The notes beneath the pieces were generated by a model. The model was not told the origin of the DNA. It saw only the letters and a program-made list of their open reading frames with translations, and searched no databases. From Roseiarcus sp963809245 (GTDB taxonomy: Bacteria > Pseudomonadota > Alphaproteobacteria > Rhizobiales > Beijerinckiaceae), in NCBI GenBank assembly GCA_963809245.1, contig CAWEIU010000002.1:380061-444060 (forward strand): a stretch of 64,000 nt of DNA. The letters are read 5' to 3'. A program made the translations under genes and the position numbers. This document shows, one piece after another, positions 25,771 to 37,400 of this stretch; position 1 is the first letter of the stretch, and each line of letters opens with the position of its first letter.

Positions 25771-26817
25771 ATGAGGAAAGCGGCTTACCACGTTGCGTTG
25801 GCGATGAGTGTGTCGGCTCTTGTCGGCGCGGGGTTTAGTGTTCCGGCCTCGGCGGCAGGCAAGCGGATCGGCATCGCGCTTCGAGAAATCACCAATGATT
25901 ATAATCGTGGCATTATCGCCGGCGCCAGGAAGGTGATCGAAGCCGACGGCGATACGGTCGTCGTTGCGGACGGTCAGGGCGATCCGCGCAAACACAACGA
26001 AAACATCGAGAGCCTGATCAACTCCCACGTCGACGGGTTGATCATTGGGTTGGGCGACGCCCAACAGCTTGCCCCCGAAGTCGCCAAGGCCAATGCGGCC
26101 GGCATACCGGTCGTCACCGCCGGGGTCGGCTCCAAGACCGAAGGCGCGCTGACTGAGGTTGGCGGCGACGAAGATCTGATGGCGGTGTTGATGACCCGCG
26201 CTCTGTTGTCGAGCATCGACTACAAAGGCGACGTCTATGTCGTGTGGGTGCCGGGCGCGCCGCTGCTGGAGACCAGAAAGCGTATTCTCGAGGCGATGGT
26301 CAAGGATTACCCGAAGGTCAAGTTGCACGAAGTACCGACTGAGCACAGCGCCGCCAAAGTGCAGACCCAGATGGAGGATATTCTGACTGCAAACCCTGAG
26401 CCCGGCAGCATCGCGGCGGTCTGGGGCGCCTACGATCTGCTGACCTCCGGCGCGGTGCAGGCGATCCGTCAGGCTGGCCGGAACGAGATCAAAGTCGCTT
26501 CGATCGACGGGGACCGCGTCGGCTTCCAGATGCTGCTGTCGGACGGCAGTCCGTTTGTCGCGACGGTGGCCCAGGATGTGCCGCGGATCGGCGAGATCAC
26601 AGGCCAGACGATCCTGGCGGCGTTGGCCGGCAAGAAGGACTTCCCGAGCGCGATGTTCACAGACGCCTATGTGGCGGTGCGCGCCAATGGAATCGCAGCC
26701 GCCGAGAAACGTTGGGGCAATAACGTCTGGAAGGACATTGACATGGACCCCAAGGAGATCGCCAAGCGCTATCCCCAGACGGATCCAATCCTCGTCGTCC
26801 ATCCCACGCTGCCCTAG
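25771..26817 (+). CDS. Sugar-type ABC transporter periplasmic binding protein, copy 3
   Basis: A 348-residue third paralogue with the same signal peptide and fold. It is about 93% identical to copy 1 by my count and similarly close to copy 2. It lies after the regulator with its own promoter, so it is a separate unit. Distinctive residues include L at REI (GIALREITNDYNRG) and GVGSKTEGALTEVGGDED. Its C-terminal 60 residues equal those of copy 1 (AEKRWGNNVWKDIDMD), while parts of its N-terminus equal copy 2 (MSVSALVGAGFSVPAS), suggesting gene conversion between copies. Confidence 0.9.
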   Translation: MRKAAYHVALAMSVSALVGAGFSVPASAAGKRIGIALREITNDYNRGIIAGARKVIEADGDTVVVADGQGDPRKHNENIESLINSHVDGLIIGLGDAQQLAPEVAKANAAGIPVVTAGVGSKTEGALTEVGGDEDLMAVLMTRALLSSIDYKGDVYVVWVPGAPLLETRKRILEAMVKDYPKVKLHEVPTEHSAAKVQTQMEDILTANPEPGSIAAVWGAYDLLTSGAVQAIRQAGRNEIKVASIDGDRVGFQMLLSDGSPFVATVAQDVPRIGEITGQTILAALAGKKDFPSAMFTDAYVAVRANGIAAAEKRWGNNVWKDIDMDPKEIAKRYPQTDPILVVHPTLP

Positions 26818-27105
26818 CTCCTATGTTCGCCGTCAAGATGTAAGGCCCATTGGCCGAGCAGAATCATTTGCGATTTCAGTTGTTGCGCTGGGTTCCGGGG
26901 GAAAGCTGCAAGTCCGGATTGATGGGGGAGGCGGCGGGCGACCGCCGCTTTCCCCGCCACTTGGCGCCCCCGTGGATCGCTGAGGGAATGCCCGGGCTGC
27001 GCCTGAAGCGAAAGCTACGCATCAATTAAGTGGTTTAGCGAGTGCTGGCGACCCATGTGGTTTCCGCCAGGGCCGGCCTATGGCGTGCGGCATTCCAACA
27101 GATAC

Positions 27106-27990
27106 TCATCCGGCGCCTTCTTTCGCCGCGAGCTGGTAGAGAAGGTCGTGTCCCGACATGCTGTCGGCGATGAAACGGTCAAAGGCTTGCCAGACTTTCG
27201 GCCGCAGCGTCACCCGCTTATCGGCGCGTCCGCTAAGATCAACGAGGTCGACCTTCTCCGCGTCTTGCAAGATGACGCGGACATGAGTTCGCGTGGCGCC
27301 GAACCTTTCGCCGATTTCGGCGAAGGACAGCGCCACGGATGTCCCCTCTGGCTCCGCCCCCGCCATCTGGATTAGCTTCATGAGCACCATCATCCCGACA
27401 TCGCGACTCATAAACAACATCAAGTCCGGATAGCTGGCGAGAATCTGCGCGCCATGGCCGGCAAAGCGCCAGGCAACCGAACGGTGCGCCTTTTGGAAGG
27501 ACCGATCGCGCCGCAGGATTTGAGGATAGCCGGGCTGGGGATATAGAACTTGCAGCGGCCGATACTGGGCGACGAGCCAGTCGGCGTCGTGCTCCAGCAT
27601 TTCGTCCAGGGGCGACAGGATGCGGACCCGACCGTCGAGCGGCGACGCCGTCGACTGGATGAACCTGTGGTGGACGAGCCGGGCGACAAGGTCCTCGATC
27701 CGGCGCGAGCTCGAAAGGTCGAACTGCCGCATCGCCTCTTTGAGGCGGCCGATCGTGGGCCAGGTCGATCGGTCTTCCTCGCGATAGCGCGCATGCATGC
27801 AGATGAGCATCATGAACACCACGTGCCGTCCCGCCTCTATCAGCAGCCGGCTCAAGAAGACGTCATTCTCGTAAAGCCCGAGGATGGCGTCGACGAACGC
27901 CCGCCGCGCCGAGGGAAAACCCGGGTGGCGCAAAATCTCTTGCGGCGAATGATGAAGGTCGGCGTGGAGTTCTGGTTCGGTGGGGAGCAT
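27106..27990 (-). CDS. Predicted regulator with two winged-helix-like segments
   Basis: A 294-residue protein that I do not place in a named family. Residues about 75-135 look like a winged helix (TIGRLKEAMRQFDLSSSRR, then a wing-like SPLDGRVRILSP). Residues about 210-270 look like a second one (LSFAEIGERFGATRTHVRVI, then DLSGRADKRVTL). The middle is helical with many aromatic residues. No signal peptide or membrane segment is seen. The gene is divergent from the giant adhesin gene across 477 bp, so it is a good candidate regulator of the secretion locus. The ribosome-binding site is weak. Confidence 0.65.
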   Translation of the reverse strand: MLPTEPELHADLHHSPQEILRHPGFPSARRAFVDAILGLYENDVFLSRLLIEAGRHVVFMMLICMHARYREEDRSTWPTIGRLKEAMRQFDLSSSRRIEDLVARLVHHRFIQSTASPLDGRVRILSPLDEMLEHDADWLVAQYRPLQVLYPQPGYPQILRRDRSFQKAHRSVAWRFAGHGAQILASYPDLMLFMSRDVGMMVLMKLIQMAGAEPEGTSVALSFAEIGERFGATRTHVRVILQDAEKVDLVDLSGRADKRVTLRPKVWQAFDRFIADSMSGHDLLYQLAAKEGAG

Positions 27991-28467
27991 GGGTTTTGTG
28001 CCAATGCGACATCTTTGAAAAATTTCAGGCCTCGGCGGTCAAAGTTCCGGCAGTCCCGCCACAATGACAGCCCTCTCGATCCGTTCCATCGCCTCGATGA
28101 AGAGCCGGCAGGCGTTCCTGTAGGAAGGGTTTCGACCGCAGGCTGATCGGCGCCACAAGGCATATCGGGCAAAAATAACCAACCAAAAACCTACGCAAAA
28201 TGTTCCAACCACTCGTGGCGGATAATCGGTTAATCAAACGTAAGGGTAGCGGCGGCGTCTATTGCGCAAGAGACGGCATTCTAGGAAACGAGCTTAATCG
28301 AAGCTTAAATTGTTATTTGATTTGAGGGGCTTGGCATGGGGCGACAGTTGCGCGTAGGGCGCCGATTTTTTCGCGCCGCTTTCGCGCCGTCAAGCCGCTG
28401 CGCACCGCTGGCGAGTCCCGCGCGCGTGCTGATCCCCCGTCTCAAACGTCCTTCTTAGGGTGGCGAC
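27991..28467. other. Divergent intergenic region upstream of the giant adhesin
   Basis: There is no gene. The central part (about 28,180-28,335) is AT-richer than its surroundings (TTAAATTGTTATTTGATTTG) and is the likely promoter zone for the adhesin and perhaps the regulator. No precise -35/-10 pair can be assigned with confidence. Confidence 0.5.
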
Positions 28468-31400
28468 GTGAACACTTCGTCTTCAAGAAAATCTGCTCGC
28501 AAGCAGGTTGCCCGGTTGCTCTGCAGCTCCGCTTTGGCGCCGCTGCTGGTCGGATTTGCATCGTCGGCCTTCGCGCAGGCGGTCAATCTTGGTCACGTCG
28601 CCCAAAACTCGATTGTTCCGGACGGCCTGACGGCGACGAAGGTGACGGTCAAAGGCAATGTGACCGACATTCGTACTTCGACCTTTCGCGGCGGCAACGC
28701 TTACAATTCCTTTTCGACCTTCTCAGAGGCGGCCGGTAACACGGTCAACCTGTTCGTTCCGAAACAAGCCGTCGATCTCGTCAATATTATCCGCAACGGC
28801 CCAGTCGACATCGAAGGAACGCTGAACGCCTATCAGAATGGCCAAATCGGCGGCAATGTCGTCTTCGCCGATTCTTACGGAATGATCGTTGGCAAGAGCG
28901 GGACGATCAATGTCGGCGGCCTGACGGTGGTGACGCCGTCGGGCGCGACGCTCAACAGCCTCATCGATTCTAGCGGTCACGTGAATGCCGCGCTGGCCCA
29001 GCAGGTGATCGCCGGCAATGTGCCGCTGTCGGCCGACGGTTCCGTCGTCATCAAGGGCAAGGTCAACGCCCAGAACTTCGTCACGATCACGGCTGAGGAC
29101 GTGCGAGTGGCCGGGTCGTACGCCGAGGCGAGGAAGGCGGCGACGCAACGCGCGCAATTCGAGGCGACGGTCAACAGCAAAGGGATGCAAGAGGGCGGTG
29201 CGATCGTCGTCCACAACGGCTCGCTGTCGATCGTGGCCGCGGATGACGCGACGATCGGCGGAACGCTGAGGGCGAATGGATCGGCCGGCCATGGCGGGTC
29301 GGTGTCGATTTCCGCCGGCCATAATGCGACGATCAAGTCTACCGCGCGGGTGACTGCCGCCGCGACGCGGGTTGACTCTGCCGCGGCGCCGAATGCGAAT
29401 TCCGCCTCGCCGACGATCAGCGTCGAAGCGGGCGGGACAGCCACCATCGCCGGCGCGCTGTCGGCGATCACGGCGGTCGGCGGATCGCCGGGCGACATTC
29501 ATGTCGCGGCGAACGACATCAGCGTTGCGGCGACGGCCAAGCTTGCGGCCGTCGGGGTTGGCGCGGCGGACGGCGGCCATATCTCGGTCAAGGCGACGGA
29601 TACGACGACGGTCGCGGCGGGCGCGTCCTTTGCGGCCAATGCGACGGGCAGCGGCAACGGCGGTCTGATCGAGATCAGCGGCGAGACCGACAACGTCTCG
29701 GCGAACATCGCGGTCAGCCTCGGCGCGGTCAGCGGCGGGGCGGGCACGCTGCTGTTCGATCCTTATGATCTTTATGTTGGCGGCGGCTCCGACCAGGGCG
29801 GGGCGGGGACGACCGGCAGTCCTACCGTCGGCGGATCCTCCAGCACGGTGGCGAGCCTCTTCACCGACGGCGCAAATGTGGTGCTCGACGCGTCGAACTC
29901 GATCACGGTGAACGGCGTAATCGATACGCGCGATTATTCGGGCGCGCATGTCGCCGGCCTGCTTGCCGCAGCGGGCGTCGCCTCAAACGGCAATTCCGGC
30001 TCCATCACGCTGGACGCGCCGACGATCACGATTGCGAGCGGCGGCGCGCTCTATGCCGACGTCTACAATGCGACCACGGGCGGAACGACTACGTGGACGC
30101 CGGGCGCGATTGTCTTGGGCGCAGGCAACGGCCAGACGATCGCGATCAATGGAACCGTGACCGGCGGCGCCGTCTCGGCGACCGCGACCGGGACAATCGC
30201 CTTAGGGGGTTCGATCCTCGGCGGCCCGACCACGCTCTCGGCGGGATCGAGCATCGCCCTGGGCGCGTCCGGGCTCATCGACACGCGCAGCCTCGACCCC
30301 ACGGGCACATTCTCGACCGCCAATTCTCAGAGCGTCGCCCTCACTGCGCCGACGATCACGACCGCGGACGGTAGCCGCGTGCTCGCGGCCGCGATCAATA
30401 CCGCGTCGACGACCTACGCGGCGGGGACGATCACCTTCGATGCAAGCGCAAGCTCGTCCGGTAGCGTCGTCGTCGCCGGCACGCTCTCTGGCGGCAATAT
30501 CATGCTGGCGGCCGGGGCCACGATCTCGCTCGACGCCACGGCTACCCTTTCCACGCCGAACGCGACGAGCCCGGACTTCGGGGCGGTCACGCTCGCGGCG
30601 CCCAGCATCGCCGCGGCCGGAGGGGCGCAGATCAACGCCCTCAATATCAACTACGAGCTCCAGCAGACCGCGGTCATCATCGGCGATACGATCCAGGACA
30701 GCGCCGACGCGAGCGCGCCGGGCTTCGTGTCCGACGCGGACGTCGCGGACTATCTCGACGCGGTCAAGAGCGGGACGTTCGAGCTCACGGCGATCGGCTC
30801 AATCACCATCGATCCGCACGGCGCTCTCGTCCGGTCGTCGTCGATGACCATCGACCTCGCCGCGCCGACCATCACGCTGACCGGCGGCAGTTCGCTCGGC
30901 GGCGGAACGGTGTCGCTCTCCGCGCAGACGATCAACATCGATGCGGCGTCGTCCGGCGGGAGCCAGGTGACCGCAGCCACGCTCAATCTCTCGGCGGACA
31001 CGGTCAACCTGACCTCGGCTGCGGACGTCTTCGTCGGCGACGCCACCGAGGACGTCGTCAACAAAGCAGCCGCTGGATTCATCAGCAATCAGACGATCGT
31101 GACCTATATCGGCGAGATGGGGGGCGCGGGGTTACTTCAACTGAGCGGCGCTTCGTCCATCACGCTCGATCCGAGCGGCGTCATCGACGGACGGCAGCTC
31201 AGCGGCGGGGTCTCCGTCGGCAACTCGCTCAGCCTCGCGCTGCAGGCGCCGACCATCACCCTCGCGACGGGCAGCGCGATCCACGCCGAATCCATCAACG
31301 CGAACGGCTCGACCTATTTCCCCGGCGTCGTCGAGCTGATGGCGTCGACGGCCCTCACCGTCAACGGCTCGGTGAGCGGCGGCCAGATCAATGTTACGTC

Positions 31401-34400
31401 GCCGAGCATCACGGCGGCGTCCGGCGTCTTCAGCGCTGCGCTGGTGGACTACAATCTCGACGCCGCGGACGTGACGATCGGCGCCGGAGCCGGCGACATC
31501 TCGAATACGACCGTCGCCTCCTTTGTCGCGGCCCTGTCGGGGACGACGGCGTTCGAACTCTCGGCGTCCAGCTCAATCAACGTCGCCGCAGGCGGCGCAG
31601 TCGACGCCGGCGCTAATGCGGTGACGCTGACGGCGCCGTCCCTGACCTTGGCCGGGGGAAGCGCCGTCAAGGGCGGGACGGTTGGCCTCGACGCCGGACC
31701 GAGCGGCACGATCACGATCTATGCCGACTCGACGGGCGGGGCGCAGATCGCCGCCGCGACGCTGCAACTCACGGCCCCGACACTCGACCTGACGACGAGC
31801 GCTCAGACCCTCACCGTCGGCGATCAGGGCGAGGCTGCAAGCGGCTCGGTCGGGTTCGTCACCAATCAGGCGATCCAGACCTATGTGGCCGCCATGAGCG
31901 GCTACGGGACGCTGGAGTTGCAGGCCCCGAGTGTGGTCACGATCGACGCCACCGGCATCGTCGACACGCGACAGCTCTCCAGCGGCGTCTCGACTAACAA
32001 CTCACTGAATGTCGCCCTGGTGGCGCCGGCGATCACCATCGCGCAGGGCGGTCAGGTGCTCGCGCAGGCCGTGAATGCGAGTGGCTCGACGTTCACGCCC
32101 GGCAGCGTCCTCGTCGACGCGACCGGCACGAGCGCCACGGTCGGCATCGATCTCGCGGGTACGATCAAGGGTGGCGCGATCGCGCTGACAGCCGCCGCGG
32201 CGCCGATCACGCTGGAGGCGACGGCCTCGATCGATTCTCGACAGCTCGATCCACCGAACAATGTCACCGGGCTGCCGTTCAACATCGCCTTGTCCGCGCC
32301 TTCGATCGCGGTTGCGAGCGGCGCGAGCCTCTATGGCAATGTCGACGCCTTCGCCTTCACCGAAAGTACGCTCACGGTGGGCGGCGCGGGGACGGGACAG
32401 ACCGGCGCCAATGGGGTTATCTCGAACGATACGATCGCCGCCTATATCGCGGCGATGAACGGCGCCGGCACGTTCCTTTTGTCGGCCGCCGGACCGAACA
32501 ACTCCATCACGCTCTCGTCGAACGCTAAGCTCGACGGCACGGCCAACAACGGCGCCGTCAGCATCTCGCTTTCGGCGGACGCCTATAGCGTCAGCTCCGG
32601 CGCGCAGGTGATCACGAGCGACCTCGCCATCGACCAGAACCAGTCGGATGTCGTGATCGGCGACCACACCGATCCGAACGCGACACTCACTAACCAGACC
32701 ATCGCCGCGTTGATCCAGGCGACGGGCTCCGTGACGACGACCTTCTCGATCGATGCTGGAAATTCGATCACGCTCGATCCGACAGCGATTATCGATACGC
32801 GTGAGCTCGGGACCGACGGCTTATCGACGACGAATGCTCTCAATGTCGCTCTCGCGGCGCCGATGATCACGATCGACAAGGGTGCGCAGATTCTCGCGCA
32901 GGCCGTCAACCCCGCCAATGCCGCCAACCCGTTTAGCAGCGGCGCCGTGACGCTGACGGCGAACGCGACAAGCTATGAAGCTATCGGCCTGGCGAGCGCG
33001 ACCACGAACATCTCGATCGACGGGACGATCACCGGCGCTTCCATCGCGGCGAACGCGACGTCGACGGCCGAGTCCTCCTTCGCCCTTAACGCCAACAACA
33101 CCTCGCCCGGCAACCTGGCGACGGTTCTCGTCGGAAGCCTGCTCCTCGATCTCTCGCCGCTGGCGCTCCAGCCCGGCTATGTCCAGGCAAATGCGTCCGC
33201 GACGGTCACGGTGGGCGCGGATGCGGTGCTCACCGCCGCGGGCAACGTGACGCTCAACGCCCATACCGTCGGCGTGGCGTCGGACCCGGCGATCGGCTTG
33301 GCGGGCAGCGGCGCCTTCCTCGCCGCCGGCGTCGTCGTCGGACAGCTCAATCAGACCGCGACGACGACGATCGCCTCCGGCGCGACGATCAATGCGTCGA
33401 GCCTCGATGTGGCGGCGACCAACTCGGCAACGCTCGACATCGAATCGGAGCAGATCTCAGGGCTCGAGATCTCGCCCGAGGCCTCGCTGGGCGCGCAAGG
33501 GCAGGCTCCGTCTATCCAAATCGACTTCACCTACGCAGAGGCAAGCATCGCCTCCTCGGCCGATATCGCGTCCGGCGCAAACATCGACGTCTCGGGAGAC
33601 GGCAGCTCGGTCGACGTTCTCGCCCGCAACGACAACTCGTTCAATTCATCGGCGAAGTCGGATGCGTTCAATGGCGGCAAGATCGGCGCGACGATCGCGA
33701 TCGGCGACTTCAACAGCAGCGCCGTCGCGCATGTCGGCTCAAGCATCGGGTCGGAGACGTCGCCGGTCGGAAGCGTCTCGGTGGTCGCGCAGTCGGAGAC
33801 CACGAAGGACAAGGTCGCGGCCTCGACGACGGTCGGCGCAAGCAACCTCGGAAAGGCTTTGGCCTTGCTCGGCGTCGTCGGGAGCGCCGTCTCCGAGGGC
33901 AAGAACGTCAGCGTGACCCCGCCGACGGCGAGCATCGTCGGAGGCCTCATCGCCAGCAACTCGAGCTCGGTCCAGTCGGCCACGGCGGCCCTCAACAAAT
34001 ACTTGCCGCAGGTCGCCGGCGCGTTCGCTGTGTCGCGCGGGACCGAGACCTCGTCGGCGGATATCTCGGCCGATCTCGATCCCGCGACGGGCAAGCAGAC
34101 CCTACCGACGGCTCCGACGATCTGGGCTGCCGGCGGCGTCGCGATCCTCAGCGACACCACCAATGCGGCGCTTGTTACGGGCGCGCAGAGCGGCGTCAAT
34201 GCGTCGGCGCCGACGTCGGGCAACCCCGGCGCGTATCTCACGGTGTCCGTGGGCCTTGCCGTCACACTCGCCAACAACAATTCATCCGCTTTCGTCGGAC
34301 CCGGCGTCACCATCTCCGCAAGCCAAATCGGGATCGACGCGACGTCCAACGTTCCAGTTCCAATCGAGAACATCGATTGGACAAACGCGGAATCTGTCCT

Positions 34401-37400
34401 CACAGGCATCGTCGACGCACTCACTGACAACGCCGGCCTCTACAACACGAACGCGAAGGCCGAGGCTTCGTCCTCGAACGTCGGGATATCCGGCTCGGTG
34501 GATTTTCTCTCCCTCGCGACGACCACCACCGCCTGGGTCGGCACGGGCGCCGTCCTTGATACGACCGGCGCCGACGCGAGCTGGACGACGACGGATCTTG
34601 CCGCGCTGGATCCCGCGACCTCGAAGCCGATCACCACGACGTTCAATGATTCCCAATCCGTCCTGGCGTCGAGCACCGTCGAGACGATGAACGTCCCGGG
34701 CGACTTCCTCGCATTGGCGCGGAATTCGTCGGCCGGCGGCGTATCGGTCGGCGCCTCGCTCGGGCTTCTTTTCAATACGACAACGACCATTGCGGGCGTG
34801 GCGGCCGGCGCCTCGCTCACCAGCGCGGGCTCCGTCGACGTCGATGCGGAGACATCCGACCACGCCTTCAACGTCTCGCCGACGAGCGGCAGCGGGACCG
34901 GCATCAATATCAGCGGCATGGCTGTCGTGGCGACCTATGACGACACGACGTCGAGCTCGATCAGCAACGACGCCACCGTCTCGGCGAACGCCGTCGACAT
35001 CACCGCGCACGAGGCGCTTGGCATCTACACGTTCACGGGCGATGTCACGACAAGCGGCGCCTCCTCGGTCGGCGTCTCGATCTCCTATTCGAGCCTGACC
35101 ACCGACACCGAGGCGTTCATCGGCGACAATTCCGCCGTCGTCGGCGTCGGCGTCGATCCCGCCGCTGGAACCTATACGACGGCCGGCTCGGTCACCGCTG
35201 ACAGCGTCGACGTGACCGCGAAGACCGCGGGCAACGATCTGGTCGGAGCCATTGCGGCGCAGAAGTCGGACGCCAATCCGGCGCCAGCGCCTACTCCCGC
35301 GAACTCCAAGGCGGCGTCCTTGCTCGGTACGGTGCAGGGCCAGACGACGTCGAGCGTCAGTCTCGCCATCTCCGGCACCGCCGCGATCGACGATACCGCG
35401 CTGACGACAGCCGCCTATATCGATTCCGCAGTCGTGCACGGCGAGGGCGCCGCGTCCACCCTGGACGTCCAGGCAACGAACAATATGCTCATCGCCAATG
35501 GCAGCGGCGCGGCGGCTTATGCAGCAGGAAATCCTGACCAGGAGGCGACGGTCGCCGTATCTGCGGCCGCCGCCGCTGATTCGAACAGTGATTCGACGCT
35601 CGCGTATATCGAGGGCGCGCGGGTCGACAAGGTCACGAGCGTCGCCGTCGATGCGCAGTCGACTGGACTTATCGCGGTCGTCGGTCTCGGCGTCGCGGTG
35701 GCGAGCCAGTCGTCGGAAGCTCCCGCAGGCGGTTTCGCGGGCTCGGTCTCCGTCGCTCTCATCGACGATCGCGTCGCCGCCTATGTCGACAATTCGACGC
35801 TCACGGGAATTGGCGCCGGGGCGCAAAACGCGGTCGTCCTGGCGGATCAGCAGACCACGATCGGGATCGGCGGCGGCTCTTTCTTCGCCGGCGGCCAGGG
35901 TGGCGGTGGCCTCGTCATCACCTATACCGACATCGCCGATCCGAGCAGCGGGCCTGCGACTGACGCGCACATCTCGAATTCTTCTGTCACGAACTTCGCC
36001 GATATCGGGGTCGTCGCCGAATCGCCGCAAGCGGTCTATTCGGCGGGCGCCGAAGTGGTCTCGAGCCAAGTCGGGCTGGGCGGCGCCCTGGTCTTCACCA
36101 CCGCGACCGCGACGACCTCGGCGACGATCAGCAACACCGGCTCGACGCCGCTCCCGATCAGCGCGCTCGACGACGTCTACGTTCTCGCGGCGACCGACCC
36201 CAAATATCTACCGAGTTGGGTCACCGCGCCGACGATCGTCTCGACCGACTCGGGCGCCAGCGCGGTCGCCGCGAATTACGGGGACCCGTCGGGCGACTCG
36301 TCCGCCAACGCGAGCGACGCCGCGCTCCTGACCAGCGGCAGCGCGGCCATACTCTCGATCGCCGGAAATATCGTCGTCGGTGGAGAAGACGGCGTCGGGT
36401 TCTCCTCCGTGGACGACACGATCGGCGAAGCGCATCTCGCGCAGATCTCGGGCGTGACGGTGACGGCGCCCGGCGCCGTGACCGTCGCGGCGCTCGATTC
36501 GACAGCCATCCTGGCGATTGCCGCCGGGCTCGGCGAACTCGAGCCAGGCCTCGCTTCAGGCGGCCAATGTCACCAACGCCATCACGAGCAGCGCGACGGC
36601 GCTGATTGGGCCGGCCACGGGCGCGACGGTCGCTGCAGGGTCCACGGTCGACGCCGGCGCGGTGACGATCGACGCCTCCGATTCCTCGGCGATCAGCGCT
36701 TATGCTGTCGTCGCCAGCTGGGCCGACCAGGGCGCGGACGGATATTCGGTCGCCACGAGCACGATCGATACACCCGCGACGGCGGACATCAACAGTGCGA
36801 CGGTGACGGTCACGGGTGCGATTTCACCCTCCGACGCGAGCGGCGACGCTATCATCGAGGCGGTCTCGACCGCGAATATCAATACGTTCGCCCTGGGTGT
36901 CGCGGCGTCGAGCAAGTATTCGACCGCCGGCTCGGCGGCGACGAGCCTCGAAGAAAGCTCCGTCTCCGCTTCGATCGCCGGATCGACCGTGTCTGCGGCC
37001 AACAATATTGGCGTGCTCGCGTCGAATTCGAACGCGGTCAACGCGGTGGCCGGCGCGGCGGACCTCGCCTTCCCGGTCAGCGCCGCCGGGGCCGGCATGT
37101 CGGTCACGGTCGACGAGATCAGCGGTTCGACGACCGCGACGATCGACAACAGCACGGTCGACGCGGCGGCCCGCGGCGCGGATTCGCTCCTCATCGTCGA
37201 CGGCGCGCTCGCGCCGGGCTCGACCGCCGTCGACGCGCCTGCAACCGATCCCAGCGTCGCGCAGACGCCCGATTCCCTCCCGAATCTCGGTGCGGACGTG
37301 CGCTCGGACCACGGTCTCGCGGTCGTCGCCGGTTCGGTCCAGACGGCCGAGGCCGTGGCCGTTACGGCCGGCGACCAGGGCAATGTCTCCATCAACGCCA

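Noticed and set aside
34282..36069. Long minus-strand open frame of nearly 600 codons opposite the adhesin
   Set aside because: It is Arg/Asp-rich with no domain and mirrors GC-rich repetitive coding sequence on the plus strand. Similar mirror frames occur all along the adhesin.
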